Shown in pieces: positions 60,566 to 64,000 of a DNA stretch of 64,000 nucleotides (positions within the stretch are counted from its first letter, which is position 1; each line of letters begins with the position of its first letter). The DNA lies in NCBI GenBank assembly GCA_951799425.1, contig OX637394.1:8257501-8321500 (forward strand), read 5' to 3'. This stretch comes from Ilex aquifolium. Lineage: Eukaryota; Streptophyta; Magnoliopsida; Aquifoliales; Aquifoliaceae. A program made the translations under genes and the position numbers. The notes beneath the pieces are model-generated. The model did not search any database and was not told the origin of the DNA. It saw only the letters and a list, made by a program, of their open reading frames with translations.

Positions 60566-63500
60566 GTACTCTCTCTCTCTCTCTCCTTTCTAACATATTT
60601 GGGTATGTATAGCTTTGCGCATGTATTTATTGATGTGTTATTGGGTTGTGATTGAGAATGTGTAAATGTTTGTGTTATGATCTTGCCATTGTCATACTCT
60701 AGCTTTGGTATATATTTTATATATAGAGGGGTGCATGACTGCTTGCATCCTTGTGCGCCTATATGGGTGCTAATTTGTGTAGCTGTGCAAGAATAGGGTT
60801 GATAGGAATAGTCGATGAATTCTTTAAAGAAAATAGGGTTTCCTGAATGCCAATGCTGGTTCTAAAATTTCCCCGTAAGCTCTTATCGGGCATATAGAGC
60901 ATATTTATGGAATAAATATTGTTTGGGTTGCGTTTTTTTACTTTGTTTTGTTATTTGAATATGTCTCTGTATCATTGGGTAAAGAATCGAGGGTAGAGTA
61001 GATTATGACTTGATACAGGATTTCCCATAAGATTATTTGATGAGTGGAGTAAATGAAAAGTTTGAGTACTCATCACCCTTCAATGTCAGCGGATGCATGA
61101 AAGTAATTTTACATTTCTTTATAGGATGGATCCTATTCTAAATTTTTGGGGATATTTTATTTGTGCTCTAGAAAATGCAGCTGGTAATAGTGGTAGAATA
61201 CTCGAGACTTAGTCAAGGACTCAAGGCTATTGATGGACGAAGTTATTGTTCTAAAAGAATAATCTGCTTTTAGCAGGGATCCACTTGGGGATGGGCTATA
61301 TTGGGATGGAGTAGATTTAGGATGTGGTTATTTGAAATTTGAAGGATTACATATTAAGTGAACTTTTGAGGGGCATCTTTGACCAGTTTGGAAAAGATGA
61401 CAAAAGCTCTTTTCTCAGCATTCTTCATCAAAAAGGGAAAATTTCATTTTACTCTCCTATGTTTAATCTTGTTTCACTTCACATAATATGGTTCAAATAA
61501 AACTTTATAACTTTCTTGTGGTTTTGGACCTATATGAACAATTAACACCATTAACAACTTTGTGAAAATGAATTTACTGCCTTTACAGTCTATCTCTTGT
61601 TGGTTTTGCTTCCTCTTTCCCTTCCTTAGTATTCTTCCATCATACAGGCGTACACTGTCCAATCAACACCATGAATGCCACCACCCTTGTTAAAAAAATG
61701 ACCACAACCCTCACTACCTCCCACGTCCTATAATCCCTATAACCCTACCCTTGTAATCCCTATAATTCTCCTCCCCCACTTCCAACTACAATTGCCAAAA
61801 CCTCCATGACGAAAACCCAAACCTTACGGCCACGACAAAATATAAACTTAACCAAATTCCATGATAATTCAGCATAAAGATTGAACCAAGATAAACAAAA
61901 ATTCAAACAAAATCAACGCAACCCCCTAAGCCCTCTTCTCCACCCTACACCATGTTCTCCAATAATGCATCTCTATTCTGAACTGTCATTGTGTTCAACG
62001 ATGTGGCTTTCCACAGTGTTTATACCCACACCCTTATACAAATCTAGAAACCTTAGCCTTACCCAATATGTATATGTGATACCAATCCATTGTGGAGATT
62101 GCGAGATCTTAAAACCCTAGGGATTCAAATATGGAGAGAGAAGAGTCTGACTTGTGATGCCAGAGAGAGGGATTTTCCAAGGGGGAGAGAATATTGATAG
62201 AGAGAGAAAGGAAGAGTTTTTTTTAAGCTTTGTAGGTATTAGTGAGTGATGGGTGTCGGTGATAACAATAGATTGTTGTGGAGAGTGAAGAACAAACCAT
62301 AGTTATCAAATCGTGTATCGGAAGGCGTATCGTTTTTTAAAAATAGTGTATCGTATCGTGTATCGTAAGATACAGTGTAATTTTAAATAAATAGTAATAA
62401 AATATATATACCTTTGAAAAAAAAAATTACACTCATAAAAACATAGAATTTCATTAATACTCCGCCAACTATTCAAGTCATCAACATAGTTCACTTATAT
62501 TATAATGCAAAGTTCACAACCATAGCTTTGTAAATAAATTAGGGACCAAATAAATTATCAAATAAATAGCTTTGTAAATAAATTAAGGACCAAAAAGGCA
62601 GCTGCAACTTTGTAATAATTAACAAAAAAAAAAATTATTTGGCTTTGTAAATAAATTAGGCAGCAAACATCGCAGAGGAGAGGAAAAAAGGGATTTTTTT
62701 TTTTTTAAACCCTAGCCACTAAACGACGTTGTTTCAGTGGCAGGGATAAAAAAAATCAGCCTATTATTAATACAAAACGATGTCGTTCTAGGACAAAAAA
62801 AAAAAAAAAACAGTTTTTGCGCGTATCGTTCGTATCGTACCGATACGTATCGTATCGTAAAAGCGTATCGTGTATCGGACGATACGACGCAAAAACGATA
62901 CAGACCTACGATCCGTATCGTTTTGGCTCCGTATCGTACGATACTAACAACTATGGAACAAACTAGTGTAGAAAAAGAGGGGGTATTTATCATTTTAAGT
63001 GACTACGCGGGCATTGCTGTACTTTGGCCATCAATTTTGGCTGATTTTTTTTTTTAAAGATTAAATCACCAAACAGGCACATATGTCACATTTACCGTCA
63101 ATTTCGACAGATTATTTCACTGTAGCATATTTGTCTGAAATGTTATGAATAGTATGTGTTTGTATTTATACCATGGAGTTCATCAAAAAGTTATTTGTAC
63201 CATGGAGGGTGTGGAGAATAGCTACGGATGAAATATGGTGAAGTAAAATGAAATTTGTCCAAAAAACATGCTTTTATGTTCTCAGTAAATACAGGAACAT
63301 GATTATATGTGGCATTTGAGGACTGCTATATGAAATTCTTTGTCAATCTACTGATTTTATTTTGAAATATGAGTGGACACATTTGCCATTGTCAGAGTAG
63401 GAGAAAGACATTAATGGCCTGAGGTTGAAACCCAAGTCCCGCTAGAATTTTACTTTTGATTCAGATGCTAGTTGGCGTATAGATCCTTTGCAACCATGAC

Positions 63501-64000
63501 ATTTTGAAGAAAAGAGATGATATTAGGATCTTCTTTTTTAAGATGATGCCTCATACTAGTTTTAGACGACTCAGTGGCATGGATTTCAAAGTGATGGTGT
63601 TATGTCCATCATATGTTTGTAAGCAAGAAATTTTGGGCCCATTTTTGGTAATGATGTAAATTTTTCATGCGAATTTTTTTGTTTTTGTTCCTTTACATCC
63701 TCTTATCAATTCTTCTTTGTTTCTTTTTAAATGTAAATTTATATATAGGACATACTTTATATCTTTTCAATTATGAGTATCTCTTATTATCTCATTTTAG
63801 AGCATTTTATGTAGTTTATAGATGAATCAGTTCTTAATTTTTGCTTAACGCGGTACGTTGTGGTAATCTTGTAGAAATACTTATTTATGGTGTATTTTAT
63901 TGCTTGTGCACTTTTGGTTCCTTAGAGTTTTTGGTTGACTTAATTTTGAAATTATTTATGCACATTATTTGGTCTTTAGTATAAGTCGTTTCTGGCACTA
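60566..64000 (+). other. long first intron of the TOPP gene (continues past the window)
   Basis: At least 3,435 bp without an exon that could encode the conserved GDIHGQYGDLLRLFE block. It starts with a CT microsatellite, has a CA/CC-rich stretch at about 61660-62050 without coding features, and contains a hAT element at 62298-62955. The remainder is T-rich intronic sequence. Confidence 0.7.
62298..62955. mobile_element. hAT-type MITE, family 3, in the TOPP intron
   Basis: Inverted ends CATAGTTATCAAATCG and, inverted, CATAGTTGTTAGTATCG, with a perfect 8-bp duplication GAACAAAC (62290-62297 and 62956-62963). The end regions are full of gtatcg/cgatac motifs. It is 658 bp with no transposase. 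Confidence 0.88.

Noticed and set aside
60407..60655. 82-codon frame overlapping the TOPP exon
   Set aside because: A different frame of the same exon running into the CT repeat of the intron; the PP1 frame is unmistakable.

Overview
This window is nuclear DNA from a eudicot plant. The evidence is intron-split plant gene families (UGT76-type UDP-glycosyltransferases, cucumisin-like subtilases, COPT copper transporters, a RABA2 GTPase, an MTPB-type zinc transporter, a TOPP/PP1 phosphatase), AT-rich intergenic DNA, and many plant-type transposons (hAT and PIF/Harbinger MITEs, Helitron-like and SINE-like elements, an LTR element primed by tRNA-Asp). The species cannot be told from the sequence alone.

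Layout. 0.6-22.9 kb is a UGT76-type cluster, all on the minus strand: an orphan exon-1 fragment split by a hAT element (640-1585), an intact two-exon gene (2102-4575), a broken copy without exon 1 (6880-7741) and a second intact gene (12840-15231). The last two lie in a tandem segmental duplication (about 6298-12261 and 12262-22926). The left copy lost about 1 kb containing exon 1. The right copy kept its gene and took in at least five transposons, four of them with an empty site visible in the left copy. 23.6-28.3 kb holds two COPT-type genes on the plus strand, one without the Met-rich N-terminus and one full-length COPT1/2 type, separated by a Helitron-like element full of a GGT-type minisatellite. 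29.3-30.8 kb holds two hAT elements 49 bp apart. 30.9-34.3 kb holds a tRNA-Asp gene, a small four-helix membrane protein (possibly MEE60-like) and a GT4 glycosyltransferase. 35.0-38.2 kb holds a complete ten-exon subtilase, followed at 39.6-42.9 kb by a decayed paralog. 45.2-47.0 kb holds a RABA2 GTPase. 48.9-50.1 kb holds an MTPB1-like zinc transporter. Just upstream of it, 50580-54258, is a very young non-autonomous gag-only LTR retrotransposon (TR-GAG type) with two perfectly phased tandem arrays. 54.3-60 kb is gene-poor, with foldback and SINE-like repeats. 60367 to the window end is the first exon and a long intron of a TOPP phosphatase, with a hAT element in the intron.

There is no operon-like pathway. 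The genes are ordinary plant genes in small tandem families (UGT, COPT, subtilase). COPT and MTP both handle metals, but nothing shows that they are linked functionally. The most informative material is the transposon and duplication history. Target-site duplications could be read directly for seven hAT elements, the PIF and Tourist elements and the LTR element. Exon boundaries were set by hand from reading frame, GT/AG (one GC/AG) sites and phase continuity, and were not checked against transcripts.
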